A stretch of 64,000 bases of DNA, taken from Tuctoria greenei. Lineage: Eukaryota > Streptophyta > Magnoliopsida > Poales > Poaceae. A program made the position numbers and the translations under genes. This document shows, in pieces, positions 9,630 to 20,750 of the stretch. The stretch is taken from NCBI GenBank assembly GCA_036927565.1, contig JAYESD010000005.1, positions 146,519,196-146,583,195 on the forward strand, written 5' to 3'. The number at the start of each line of letters is the position of its first letter. Positions within the stretch are counted from its first letter, which is position 1. The notes beneath the pieces were generated by a model. It was not told the DNA's origin, made no database searches, and worked only from the letters and a program-made list of their open reading frames with translations.

Positions 9630-11188
9630 CACAAAATCTGCCAATGCTTGACTCTTGATTGCTTGTCTTGGAATGAATTCGAGATCGAATTCAGCCAATT
9701 CCGCTGCCCACTTTCCAATATTCTCAGTTGAATTGGGATTATGCAAGATTTCTCGAAGTGGGTAAGAAGTCACCACTGAAATCTTGTGAGCTTGGAAGTA
9801 ATGGCGAAGCTTCCGTGAGGCGATAAGAACTGCATAGAGTAGCTTATGCACCTCTAGGTATCGAGTCTTGGCATCATGAAGTACTTCACTGATGAAGTAC
9901 ACTGGGCGCTGGATGGTTCGGACCCTCCCGGAGGGGCCCAGAGCTTCCTCTTCATTGACCCGGATCCTCCCGGAGGGATCCGGACCTTCTTCCGGGACCT
10001 CCGAGTCCTTGCTGGAGGGACCCGGAGCTTTATCAGAAGCGACCTGGACCCTATCGGAGGGGTCTAGGTCTTTTGAAGTAACTTCTTGTGGACTCAAGTC
10101 TGGGAACTGGGATCCAGACTCGCTTTCAGGAACCTCCGGACCCTCCCGGAGCGGTCTGGATTCCTGAGCATTGGATGGTTCTGGTCTCTCCGCAACCAGG
10201 ACCATACTGATGACTTCGTTAGTTGCTGAAATATAAAGCAGCAAAGGCTCACCAGGGTTCGGAGCTACCAGAGTTGGTAGGGTGGTGAGGAGCTGTTTTA
10301 GCTCCTGGAACGCCTTTTCTGCTTCTTCGGACAATTGAAATGGTCCGGACTTCCTCAATAACTTGAAGAAGGGAAGTGCCCGTTCCGCCAGTCTTGAAAT
10401 GAACTGGCTGAGGGCTGCTAGACATCCAGTCAGCTTTTGGACATCCTTGATATGGGCTGGTGGCCGCATGTCTTCAATAGCTTTGATCTTCGCCGGATTA
10501 GCCTCTATGCCCCGGTGATTTACCAGGAAACCAAGAAGTTTTCCGGAGCTAACCCCGAAGACACACTTGTCTGGGTTTAGCTTTGTGCGGGTGGCCCGCA
10601 GCTTGTCGAAGACAGCCTGTCAAGGAGTGACTCCTTGTTCTTGACATTGACCACGATGTCATCGACGTACACTTCCACTATGTCTCTAATGAGTTCTTCT
10701 AAAGTTTTGTACATAGCTCGTACAAAAGTTGAAGCTACATTCTTGAGACCAAATGGCATGGCTGTATAACAGTACAATCCATCTACTGTGATGAAAGTGG
10801 TATTCTCTTCATCTTCCCTAGACATTCTGATTTGATGATACCCAGAATATGCGTCTAGGAAACACAGTAATTCACACTCGGAGGTGGAATCCACTATCTG
10901 ATCTATTCTAGGTAGTGGGAATGGATCTTTTGGACACGCCTTATTTAGTGTTGTGTAGTCAATACACATCCGAAGCTTCTCGCCGGCCTTGGGCACAACG
11001 ACTAGGTTTGCCAGCCATTTTGGATGGAAGACTTCTCGGATGAATCCGACTTTGAGCAACTTCTTCACTTCTTGTCGAATGAAGTTCTGTCGCTCCACGG
11101 ATTGCTTCCGAGGCTTCTGATGCACGAGCCGGGTGTCAGGGTAGATCTTCAGATTGTGCTCAATCACTTCCCTGGGGATCCCATGCAT
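9630..11188 (-). pseudogene. Element A reverse transcriptase and first RNase H
   Basis: The RT copies retrotransposon RNA into DNA in the virus-like particle. The block 11188-10577 shows KLLKVGFIREVFHPKWLANL, LRMCIDYTTLNKACPKDPFP, FLDAYSGYHQIRM, AMPFGLKNV and the active-site box YVDDIVV. A frameshift follows near 10615 (after KNKESLLDRL). The frame resumes by 10469 with the connection region (KDVQKLTGCLAALSQFISRL) and runs into RNase H (PVYFISEVLHDAKTRYLEVH, LRHYFQAHKISVVTSYPL, NIGKWAAELAEFDLEF). Between the connection and RNase H lies an in-frame insertion rich in Pro, Ser, Glu and Arg (see 9890-10170). The catalytic YVDD is intact. Confidence 0.9.
9890..10170 (-). repeat. Palindrome-rich in-frame insertion in element A RNase H hinge
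   Basis: This section encodes low-complexity sequence with repeated units such as DPSDRVQ, DPSGRIR and GPSGRVR. At DNA level it repeats CCCTCCCGGAGGG, CCTCCGGACC and TCCGGA palindromic motifs. It sits between AERPEPS and RPVYFISEVL, where related elements usually have only a short linker, and it does not break the frame. Confidence 0.7.
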
Positions 11189-11505
11189 TTGTGACGGTTG
11201 CTAGGCAAACACGTCAACATTAGCCCAGAGGAAAGCGATGAGCGCGAGTTCCTATTTTTCATTCAGTCCCCCTGATATACGGGTGGTCTGAGCGGCATCG
11301 GAACTGATTTGGACGACTTTGACGGGAATGTCGGTGTCGCCGATTGGCTGCACACGAGGTGCAGAAGTCGAGCCTCGTTGACGAATGCTCGGAGGTTTTG
11401 GAGATTGCTCCTGCCTGGAGTCCTCCTCTTGCGCCGTAGTAAGCACATGAAGTTCTTCCAGAGCGGTTACTCTGGCAGTGCAATCTCCGCGGATCCAGAG
11501 AACGC

Positions 11506-12558
11506 CTACTGTGTTGGCATCTTTAACACCAGGTAGCCATAATGAGCAGTTGCCATGAATTTGTACAAGGCTGGCCTACCCAAGATGGCGTTGAAAGGTA
11601 AGTTGATTTGAGCAACGTCAAAGACCAACTTCTCAGTGCGATACTTCTCCCGAGTCCTGAAGGTAACAGGGAGAGTAATAGCACCGAGTGGTGATATGGC
11701 TCCTGGACCTACTCCGGAGAAAGGTCGGGAGGGGTGAAGATCTGAAGGTCGGAGCTGAAGCTTGAAAAAAGCTTCGAAGCTTATGAGGTTCAGTCCCGAA
11801 CCTCCGTCTACCATAACACGGTGGAGCTGAATGTTATTGATGGTACGAGATACCATCAAAGGTAACTGGCCTGCTCCAACCATGCTTCGAGGGCAGTCTG
11901 AAGCATCAAAAGTGATGGTTGTGTCCATCCACTTCCGATGAGGCTCCGCCCTGGCTGTAGGAGTTACATCGGTCATGTCCCAACGCATTGTCTTGAGGAT
12001 GCGGCGAGAGGTGATGTCCCATGATCCACCAAAAATGGTGTTCATGGTCTTCCGACGCTCGTTGTCAGACACGTCAGAATCGTAGGTGTAGACCGCCTTC
12101 AGGACCTTTTTAGGATCCTGAAAACCTAACTCCTGTTCAGCCGGAGCTTCGTCAACTTTTTGTTTTCCTTCCCTCTGTCGGAAAGGAACTTCTTCCCGGC
12201 GCTTGTTGTAGCGATCAGCAAGGTTTTGGACCTCCCGGCAGTCTTCCAAACTGTGGTTGTCCGTCTTATGAATTGGACACCACACCTTGGGTTTGCCACC
12301 GTCTTCAGAAGACGGTCGAGGTCGCTTCTCGGGGCGTGGCCCCCCGACCACCCGGAGCTGCAGCAGCTGCAGCATTAGATGCGCCGGCTGACGGCTTCTT
12401 CTTGCCGTTGGTCTTTTTCTTCTTTTTGCCACTCCCGGAGGTAGTGGCTTCTCCTTTGGAGGATTTCTTGCGATCCGCCGGAGGTGGTTTGGAGTGCATT
12501 TCACGGCCCTCCGCAGCTCTAGCACATTTGTCGGCCAGGCTGAAGAGTTCCGTGACAC
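11506..12558 (-). pseudogene. Element A gag C-terminus and aspartic protease
   Basis: The 350-residue frame starts in basic gag-like sequence. It holds a metal-binding-like CPIHKTDNHSLEDCREV near residue 94, then the protease. The retropepsin active site is VMVDGGSGLNLISFEAF (Asp-Gly-Gly-Ser-Gly, typical of plant gypsy elements), followed by LPFNAILGRPALYKFMATAH, the conserved C-terminal protease block. It cuts the polyprotein during particle maturation. It overlaps the preceding gag frame, so a frameshift lies near 12540-12560. The linker to RT (11505-11189) is coding-like but split among frames, with an in-frame stop at 11506. Confidence 0.85.
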
Positions 12559-13656
12559 TGGTGTTCTCCTTGATTGCTAGTTTCTCCAACATCTTCTTAA
12601 CCCGTACGCCCTGTCTAAATGCCACAATGACTGAAGCGCTAGAGATAGAAGGGATAGTGTTCCGTACCTAAGAGAATCTCTAGATGAATGATCGCAGGGA
12701 TTCTCCCCCTTTTTGCACGACTGCAAAAAGGTCCAGTTCGGTGCCTGGTCGGGTGTATGAACTCCCGAAGTTGGCGGTCAACTGTCGGCACAACTCCTCC
12801 CAACTGTTGATGGAGTTGGGTGGAAGGCTCATAAACCAGGACCGGGCGGTCCCAGTTAAAGCCACTGGAAAATAGTTGGCTATTACGACCTCATTTCCTC
12901 CAGCTGCCAGGATAGCAGTGGAGTAAATCTGAAGAAATTCGGCGGGATTAACGGTCCCGTCAAACTTCTCCGACAGGTGAGGCCGGAATTTCTGTGGCCA
13001 CCTGACCATACGCAGATGCATGGCCAGGGCTGAACAGCCTCCTCCTACTACTTTAGGAGCAGGAATGTCCTGAGCTTCTCGTCTTTCACGAGCACGCTCA
13101 ATATGGACTCGGCCGTCTTGTTGATGGTATCGGTGATCAAGCTCCGCCCGGAGGTCATGAGTTGAAAGCCTTGATACCGTGTGATTGCGTCGCGCCCAGA
13201 GGGCAACAACGTCACTTGCTGTGATGCAGTATGTCTCCTGTTGTTGGAAATGAGCGGACAAAGTCTGCCAGACAAGGTCCGTCGCTGCGACGGGGCTCGT
13301 CCTGGAGGAGCAGGACCCTGGTTACTGATGCGGTCGGCTGCTGCTGCAACCAAGTGTTCCACATTGGCCCTCCACTGCTCCATTGCATCCCGGGATGCAT
13401 CCGGAGGTGGTGGGCACTGAAGGAGAGCACGTGCTGCATGGAGCGCGCGTTCCGGGTTGTCATGATTCGCCGACGCAGTGATTGACGCCGGTGCACCATC
13501 GAGCTGCCCAGCTTGATTTGCTGGTGGAGGCGGCGGTGGTGGAAGTGTGACTCCTGCTGGAACTGAGGTTCCTACTGGTGGCTGCATATTGGAGGGATTG
13601 CCCCCGGCAGCTTGAACAGCGGGATGACCATTGGATGATTCAGCAGCTGTCACCAT
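12305..13656 (-). pseudogene. Element A gag
   Basis: Gag forms the virus-like particle and binds the RNA. The first ATG is at 13656 (MVTAAESSNGHPAVQAAGGN), 19 bp inside the primer-binding site region. Pro-rich sequence (PPPPPPPANQAGQ) is followed by a frameshift near 13240. The retrotransposon gag core lies at 12995-12690 (FRPHLSEKFDGTVNPAEFLQ, YFPVALTGTARSWFMSLPPN, WEELCRQLTANF). A stop at 12680 follows GGESLRSFI. The core resumes as AFRQGVRVKKMLEKLAIKEN and LFSLADKCARAAEGREMHS, and a second frameshift leads into the protease frame. Confidence 0.85.
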
Positions 13657-13674
13657 TCTTGAAATCTCAGGCAC

Positions 13675-13692
13675 CCCCTACCTGGCGCGCCA
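13675..13692 (-). other. Element A primer-binding site
   Basis: Two bases inside the 5' LTR the minus strand reads TGGCGCGCCAGGTAGGGG. TGG at the start matches the CCA end of a tRNA, and the position is right. It is not the initiator-Met type (TGGTATCA) used by the other elements here. It contains the perfect palindrome TGGCGCGCCA. I cannot assign the tRNA without a search. Confidence 0.75.
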
Positions 13693-13694
13693 AC

Positions 13695-14587
13695 TGCTGG
13701 TGGTTTTGATCCGGGAGATCTCCCGACACTACTAAAAGTGTTTGCGGAGTTTGAAGTTCAGTGTGGGCGCGTGGAGATTCAAAAAGGTGAAATGTAAAAT
13801 AACACAGGAGACACAAATATTTACGTGGTTTGGGCCGCCTGAGCGTAATACCCTACTCCACTGGGTGTGTTGGCGTTGTACTGGATGTATGAACTCAACT
13901 CAGGTGGCGTGAGTTGAGAGCGCGTGTGAGCTGATCCGACTAGGTTCGATCAGATCATATCAGAGAGCCCTCTATGTATCGTCGGTCTGTCCTTTTATAG
14001 TACAAGGACAGGCCGTTACAAGTTGGCCTAGCCCGACATGTGGCCTCGGCGGCTACTAATATTGATACACATTTCACGCGCTTAATTACCCTTAATGACC
14101 AAGTTACGGGCTTTGACAGCGCCGTTACTGGTAATTAGGGCCGTCCGATTGTGTGTCATTAACATAGTATTAATGACACTTAATAGGGTCTTGAAGTCCT
14201 TGATTCCCCTTTGAAGATCCGGAGCCGTTGTGGATTCTACCGGAGGTTTGAGGCTGATGATCCGACAGTTGGACACGTGGAAGCTCTGGAGCACACTGTG
14301 GGGAACAGATAGGTCCGGTGCCAACAGACACGTGTCTGTTCCGGAGCTTCCCTCGGTCTGGGGTTAGGTCCGGGGGTGCCGTTATGGTACATAGCCCAGA
14401 GCTTCCCCCTTGTGGGCGGTAGCTCTGGTTTGATGGTACACGTAGCGACCCTAGGACTAACCATGTTTGGGAAGCGGGTCCGGTTATGTCTGACATGTGG
14501 TCCTCCGTAGGTCTTCAAATCAAGTAGATGACATTTCCTTGAGAGCTTTGCAATCTCAAGGGGTATACGGTACCCAGGGTACCGACA
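13695..14587 (-). repeat. Element A 5' LTR
   Basis: This is the direct repeat partner of 1432-2323, ending ACCGACA. It starts TGCTGG, where the other copy has TGTCGG. In minus-strand orientation it is the promoter LTR and is followed by the primer-binding site and gag. Confidence 0.95.
13993..13999 (-). promoter_or_regulatory. TATA box in element A 5' LTR
   Basis: The minus strand reads TATAAAA in the context TGTACTATAAAAGGACA. It would drive gag-pol transcription starting about 30 bp further towards 13965. Confidence 0.65.
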
Positions 14588-14592
14588 GTGCT
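14588..14592. repeat. Right target-site duplication of element A (GTGCT)
   Basis: This is identical to 1427-1431 and directly abuts the LTR end ACCGACA. Confidence 0.95.
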
Positions 14593-17579
14593 CGATAAAA
14601 TGCCTTCTAGGTCAAACCAAGGTTGTTGGTGATCTGTGGTTGAGTAATGCAAGAATATTGCAACCAGCAAGGAAAACTAGACCAAGGGGAACCTTGGATA
14701 AGAGTTTCTTGGTTGTGTTGATGATGTTACCTAACCGTCCGAAGAATTGCTTAACTAGGTGTGCCTTTCATCGACGACAGGTTCATCGAGTCGCTTGCTG
14801 ACGATCGAGTCCACATCACTAACCTTGTGACTCATAAGGTAGTGTTCGGGATTCCGCTCACCACCATGGTCGAGTCCGGGTCGATGTGAGTGTCGCTGAG
14901 ATGATCTTCCAGGGATGGCAAAATACGTCGTCGCGACATAGTAATGCCCTATGTTCGAGTTCCAAAAGTTCACCGAGCTTATCTGGATAATCTTGCAAAG
15001 GACACTGCAATAGTGTCATGTAAGAACTTGGACGATGCTTGCGAAGATAGTCGTAGCGACTGATTTACCTAAAGGTCCCTTGAGCGTGTCTTGGTACTCA
15101 CGTTAGGTTAGCAGTGCTTGTAATGACTCTTTGAGTCCATGCAAAGCTGATCTTACTTCTTTTCCCAAGTGTCGCTAGGATTTCACTTTGATATCCTTAT
15201 CAGAACCAGGTGACCACATTTCTCATTTAACTAGGTTTACACATTAGTGTTTTCATATAACTTCCTTGGTCGACTTCTAAGTCGCGACCTTCTTTGTTAC
15301 CCACTCCGCTCATACTCAAGCTTTTGTTGTCCCCATTGATTCCTTAGTCATTCTTACACTATTCAGTCCAACACTACCACACCGGTCAGTCCCAGCTTTC
15401 TCGAGTGGCATAGCTCCAAGTGTTAAGTGAATAACCGCATTGCGTGCTTGCATTGCACCTTCTGATTCACGTCTCGACACTACTATTACCATTTGACTTA
15501 TCCATTGTTTCTCCACCCATCCGAGACATATATAATCTTCCTATTCAAGCCTCTTCTTCTTAAGGTTTATACAACTCGTCGAGTCCATTATTAGATTACA
15601 TTAATTACTTATATGCATATCATGTCGATAGGAATGTGATGATAGGTGATCAACGAGAAGTTTCTCTTGGAGGAGAATGCTGAGGAGTTCCAACTTCAAG
15701 ATTCCATGGCAGATTCTCCGGAGGAAGACCAAGCCATAACAATTAACATGGTTATAGAGTCGCAAACAAGGCAAGATCCGGTTTGCATTTAAGTCATTTA
15801 TAAAATTTTACTTTATCACTATGATGATTAGCATATGAATTGTGCATTACGTTTAGAATGCTTGAATACTCCAGATGCATGACCCACAATCCCATTGGTT
15901 AATTGGGTAGGTTAATAACTTGATGTGTAGAATTGCTATGCTAATGTTGTTAAGTCGAGTAGTTGGAATTTACTCGCGAGATAGAAATTTACACTCATCT
16001 ACACTAGGATAATTGTTACATCTAAACTCGAGAACGGTCAGAGATGGATAGGAAGCAGCAAGACGTGGTCTTGGTCGCATAGCTCTGACTGGTCAGTTAA
16101 GGCCCGTCTGTATGCGGCCCCTTCGAACAAGCTTGACTTGTACCGGCGACATACTAGACATATGGAATCCAGTAAACTGACGTAACTCGATAACTGGGAT
16201 GTCGAGGCCCATTAACTCACCATCGATAGGGGTGGGTTGAGGACAGCAAGGTGTAAATCGGTCGGCGGACACAAGAGGTGTTCCGTGCGGAGACCTTCTG
16301 TTCGCGGAGGTGAGACGGGCTCGGCGTTCGGGTTTCTTGTGAAAGGTGGCCATATACGATTAGTACTGATGTGTTACGTAGGTACTTGTGTGCTCGCTGA
16401 CACTTCCGAACGTGCGTATGTGTTGTGTTGTCCAGGTGTATCCTGATTGCAATCACCGTCCCTCGCGGTAATAGAGTACCACTTGTTCACTGCGCCGTGA
16501 CGTAGTAAAAACTAAAAAGCCTAAAGAATATGATATATTGAATTATAATTGCTTTGCAACCTTGTTTGGCTTAGAGATAGTACAATTAAAAGTTTAAAGT
16601 TTCCCCATACATTACTTGTAATAGCATTATGTGCTTTGGGCATGTCATATCATCAGCAAAGCGCTTCTTGTTTGATTGTGGAGTCTATGATGTGTCGTGC
16701 CCGAAGAATGTCATGTGCTACTTAAAACATGACTATAAGGATCCACTTGTAGGTGAGTCTATTTATGCTATTCCTTACCTATGCTTAGTATTCACCCAGC
16801 ATATGTCTAGTGAGACGGGTTAGTCTTGCTGAGCCTTATGCTCACGTTTGCGCTTTAACAATTTTTGCAGGTATTAGGTTTATTTCCGCTGTTCAGGTTG
16901 TACGTGAGATCTCGAGGTATCGAGATAAATCTCATGTGAACCACGCCGCTGCTGAATGTTCTTCTTGTTGCTAGTGAGAAGCGTCCTAGGACATGGACGT
17001 CTTCTCTCCTGCTTAGTTAGGTGAGATTATGAGTATGTATTTTCCGCTGCGTGTGTACTACTATTGTACACTCTTTTGTAAACTCTTCTTATTATGAAAT
17101 GAAAACTTTATATGTTTTGGTATCCTTTTTGTGTGTGCTGTTAGGTGCCGCATTGCACGGCACCACCCAATGAGATCCTTGGATGTGTGGACTCCGGTCC
17201 CCACATGCAGGACTACGGAACACTAGTCGCACAACCTTTTTTCTTATAAGCATGCTAACCTTGTAGGCATTTCACCGAACAGTTTGGATGCACTAATGAC
17301 TTGGTTAGGATTGTACAATTTAGAGGTTCTAGAAGTCGATTTGTCCTTGTCCGATACGTCGCCAGCGTGTGGCTACAAGCCAGATCAGTGCTGGTCACAT
17401 CACAGTTGGATTTGCCTTGCAGACATTTCATCGAATAGTTTGGTTACACCCTTGAACCAAACAGACTTGCAGCAATTCAGAGCTAACCTTGGACAAATTG
17501 TCATTGTCATTGTGTCAACGACGTGTTCCTGCATATCCTCTATCCCACACATCACTTGCCTTGCTACCAGAACGCGGCT
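14593..17579. other. Unresolved old repeat or intergenic DNA
   Basis: No recognisable gene is present. Several short stretches are coding-like but end quickly. One is a plus-strand run near 14760-14888 (VPFIDDRFIESLADDRVHIT). Another is 15646-15792 (48 codons, no ATG at its start, containing EENAEEFQLQDSMADSPEED). A third is 17284-17589. They look like remnants of an old element, but none contains a motif I can name. Around 17030-17110 the text resembles the end of a retrotransposon LTR (CTGCG...TTATGAAATG). No LTR pair or target duplication was found. Confidence 0.4.
15646..15792 (+). other. Short coding-like open frame, unidentified
   Basis: The frame is open from the stop at 15643-15645 to TAA at 15790-15792. 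It encodes an acidic peptide including LEENAEEFQLQDSMADSPEE. There is no upstream ATG. It could be a decayed exon or a gag remnant. Chance is also possible at this length. Confidence 0.15.
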
Positions 17580-18720
17580 AAGGAGCTAAACGTCGCGACG
17601 ACGGAAAGTGGGCATCGTAGTCGGGGCAACACAAGGCTAAGCAACACAGCACTTGTTCGAACTTTTCCGTGACGCCGAGGTGGGAGGAAGGCAGCCTGGA
17701 GACGCGCTGTAGCGAGCAGCACGACAGAGACATGCTGGGAACGGTGGGAATGGTTGGCGGATTGCGATGACCACGGCACGGGAGGCGCAACAGTGAGGAA
17801 CCTGGCTGGACGGCGGTGCGGCTATGGGGCACGACACGCAGCAGCAGCAGGGCTGCGGAGGTGAGCAGCTGGCCGGTAGCAGGTCGCCGGTGCATGGGCG
17901 ACAGGGAGTCAGCAAGTTGGGCGTCGTGCGCGCTACGACGAGGAGGCGCAACAGGGGAGAGCTTGGCCGGCTCTCCGGGCACGCAGAGCGCACGGCCAGA
18001 CCGGCAACTGGCGGGCATGCATGCCAGCCGGGAGGCAAGAAGGGCGGCAATGTCATGCGTGCAGGGGGGCGCGGAGGGAGGCGCGACACCGCGGCAAGGC
18101 TCCGGCTGCGGGCACGACCCGAGCGCACGGCCGGCGTAAAGGAAGCGGCGAAGACATCCGTCTGGCGGCACAAGGTAACAAGCCGGCGTGGAGATGAAGC
18201 ACTAGTGCAGGTGAGGGTGCGGAGATGAGGCGCGCCTGACATCGGCAGCGCTTTAGGCGACCGCGTGCGTGCCAGAGAAACAGGGAAAGCATGCGGTGGC
18301 TTGAGGCCAAGTAGGAGGCGGCGGGGCTGGTAGCCATGTAGGAAGACGGCGGTCGGGCGGCATGATGCGTGCATGAGGCGCATAGCGTGGCTAGCGGCGG
18401 TGCACCAGCGTAGAGAAATGACACGGTGGATGTGTGCCTCCAAGCGCTCGCGAGGCAGGGCGTCTATGGTGCGAGCTGCAATCGGGGAAGCATGCGGCGG
18501 CGGCCAGCGCGAGCGGTGAGCAAGGAGGCAAAGCGGCGCGTGCATGGAGGCGAGCCAGCGACTTGCATGGGGCGAGCGGCATGCCATGGCGGTCGGCCGC
18601 TCAGTCAGGGCACCGTGGAGCAGTGCCGGGAGGAGGCGCAATGGGGGGGGGGGGGGGGGTGCAAACGGCGCATAGGCACGGGGATGGATGGCTCCCGTGC
18701 GTGGCGCACGCAACCAAGAA
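17580..18720. other. GC-rich island without a convincing gene
   Basis: The island is sharply GC- and CpG-rich between AT-rich flanks. It holds long open frames on both strands, including 395 codons on the minus strand (18824-17637). The translations are low-complexity Arg/Pro/Ala/Ser/Cys with no domain, as expected where GC richness removes stops. Phrases such as GGAGGCGCAACAG recur (near 17785 and 17943). It could be a GC-rich LTR or UTR section of an old retrotransposon or a captured gene fragment. Confidence 0.4.
18643..18659 (+). repeat. Homopolymer run of 17 G
   Basis: Seventeen G residues in a row lie inside the GC-rich island. Such a run could fold into a G-quadruplex and is prone to sequencing or assembly length errors. 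Confidence 0.9.
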
Positions 18721-18904
18721 CAAAGAAATTTCTTCCTATGTGTTCTGCTGACATGTGGACCCCACCAATTGATATTATCCTCTTTATTTTTCCTAGGTTC
18801 AAAACCATGTTTAAATGAGCTCAATGCACCATAACATTGGGCTGGTTATTTGATATGTGGATAATCCAATTTGGGAACCAAATTTGAGAATTGAATCAAT
18901 TGAA

Positions 18905-18930
18905 TTTCAAATTCAAATTTGAATTTGAAA
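18905..18930. repeat. Perfect 26-bp AT-rich palindrome
   Basis: The 13-base arm TTTCAAATTCAAA is followed immediately by its exact reverse complement. It lies in a longer tract of alternating AAATTTGAATT words, common in grass LTRs. Confidence 0.9.
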
Positions 18931-20055
18931 GCACCCTAGGCTTTTGCTTTCATTATTTATATATTTCCTTTTTTAAAAACCAATAGAAATACTGAATAAT
19001 TGGCCTTAATCAATTAAGGGTTCTAAGCCCTTCATTTTTTTAATTCAAACTTTAAGCTCGATTTTTTTTGGATTTTATCCTTACTAACACAAATTTCTTA
19101 TCGGTGCCACGAGTCAAAGTAGAGAGAGAGCACATGAGTAATGTCGCTATCGACGATAAGGACATCCTCAAAAACTAGCTCGTCTGTGAAGCATGATTGG
19201 CACACACATCGAGTTGTCTCTTGATAAGTACGAGCAGAGGAGGAGACCATGCGACATTTGATGAGAGCTGACTGGTGGGCCACCCGATAAGTGAGCCCCA
19301 CCCAAGATATTATTTTCACTGATCGAAACAAAAGATTAGGATGGAAGTTCTCGAAGATACTACACATTGTCAACGTAGCTGGGAACTCCATGATGTTGCT
19401 CAAGTCGATGTTGGAACTTGAGTTTGAATTAACATTTGAATTTTAATCTTTTATGTGGAATATTATAATTAAGGCTTTAAGTTTTAAAAATTTTATATTT
19501 TCAGTGAATATTGGCTAACTCACATGGTACATGTGAGTTTGGATTTCCATGTCCACTTTCAAAATTTTTAAGTGTGCATATTCGTGTTCTTGCTCTACTC
19601 AAATGCGGTCTTTTACAATCCTTCCCCCTTAAAGTAATCTCATCTCGAGATTCTAGAAAAATGAGAAAGTTAGGAAGATTTGTTGATGAGATGACTCCAT
19701 CGTCTTCTTTTGCAAGTTCTTGAAGTTGTGGCTAGTCGAATTTATGTTGTAAACCCCATTGTTTAGCTTGGGTGGTCTTCGTCTTCGTACTGCAACTCAG
19801 ATTCGGATGCTCGGCATAACTGAGATCACATGTAAAGTTTGTGTCTTAGCAAATTATGTTGATGTAGCTAGGTTGTGTGGAGATCCTCTTCTTTCCGTCA
19901 AAACAAAGTAATCTTCTTCATAGTAGGAACACTAATGGTTCTATGATATTGGACATCCTTGACTCGTGACGTTTTTCTCATGAAGGTCTTAGTGCCCTAG
20001 TCTTGTATTCTGAGAATCAATATTTATTCTTTAGCTCTCTTGAGTATTCTGATGA

Positions 20056-20066
20056 CCTTGATACCA
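20056..20066 (-). other. Possible primer-binding site of an older minus-strand gypsy element
   Basis: The minus strand reads TGGTATCAAGG, like the initiator-Met tRNA primer site. Two bases before it is CA, and on the plus strand TG (20069) would start an LTR beginning TGCTTTTAACTTTGG. If so, 20069-20412 is the start of that LTR, cut by element F. No partner LTR was found. Confidence 0.25.
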
Positions 20067-20742
20067 GTTGCTTTTAACTTTGGATTTGGGTACTAAGTCC
20101 TTTAAGCTGGGTGTAGTACTACTCAATACAGAATCAAGGGAGTTTGCGAGATTAAACAATGAATCATTAATCTCGTCTGGATTGGTTTTTGTAATTAGGT
20201 AGTCAATAATGGAACTACATTACCATGACATAAGAGTAGTAAAGATGTCATCTCTCTTATGTGGTCAAAACGTCAAAGTTACAATCGGTATGGCAACCAC
20301 AAAGTTTTCGACATATAAATGTCACCATTCACTATGAATCAAGGAGTTTCGCAAGCTCAACATAAATGAAAATCTTGCAAACAGGAAAAATCAAGGGTAT
20401 TGGGAATGATCATGATAGGAGGATGAGTCCTGATCTTCCGAGAGGTATGGTAAACTTGATTGAGTGGAGATCTCGACGTTGATGATCCAAGGCTCCGAAC
20501 GAACGAAACCCCGCAATCTCTACACCACTGCTCCGTTGGTTATCACCTGTGTCACACGAATGACCTCTCGCGCACGAAGGCTTATCCCTGCAAGCGCAAT
20601 CAAGAACACAAGCAAGAACAGAGAAGTTGCAATCAAAACTGAATTGATCACGAATTGGGGTCTCACAACCGATGATCGGCGACACTGTTCAATGACAGAT
20701 TGTATCTAAGAAAAACCTAACCCTAATGTGTTTACAGCTGCT

Positions 20743-20750
20743 GTATAAAT
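20743..20750 (-). promoter_or_regulatory. TATA-like box in element F LTR
   Basis: The minus strand reads ATTTATAC within CCTATTTATACAGCAGC. It aligns with CCTATAAATACTGCAGCC in the LTR of element E. Confidence 0.5.

Larger units (their letters stand above)
1432..14587 (-). mobile_element. Element A: Ty3/gypsy LTR retrotransposon, Tat-type, minus strand
   Basis: This is a 13.2-kb complete element with two LTRs of about 890 bp, bounded by TGTCGG...CCGACA on the left copy and by GTGCT duplications. The minus strand carries gag (to 12305), protease, reverse transcriptase, RNase H, a second RNase H and integrase, ending at 7718. RT before integrase is the Ty3/gypsy order, and a second, archaeal-type RNase H between RNase H and integrase is a hallmark of the Tat lineage. 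The 5.4 kb between integrase and the 3' LTR holds a long ORF in the opposite orientation, another Tat feature. Stops and frameshifts break every coding block and the integrase has lost a catalytic residue, so it cannot act autonomously. The two LTRs differ at many positions, so the insertion is not recent. Confidence 0.95.
18721..20412. other. AT-rich decayed repeat DNA to the left of element F
   Basis: No gene is seen. The sequence contains a 26-bp perfect palindrome (18905-18930). It also holds the phrase CCTTCCCCCTTAAAGTAAT with ATCTCGAGATTC (about 19619-19655), which recalls UTR text common next to grass gypsy elements. A primer-binding-site-like motif lies at 20056-20066. The right end abuts the LTR of element F. 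Confidence 0.4.

Noticed and set aside
14755..14973. Minus-strand 72-codon ORF as a gene
   Set aside because: It has no recognisable motif, and the plus strand over the same bases reads at least as protein-like. Left as unresolved repeat DNA.
17637..18824. 395-codon minus-strand ORF as a gene
   Set aside because: The translation is low-complexity Pro/Arg/Ala/Ser/Cys with no domain. The other strand is equally open, as expected from GC richness.
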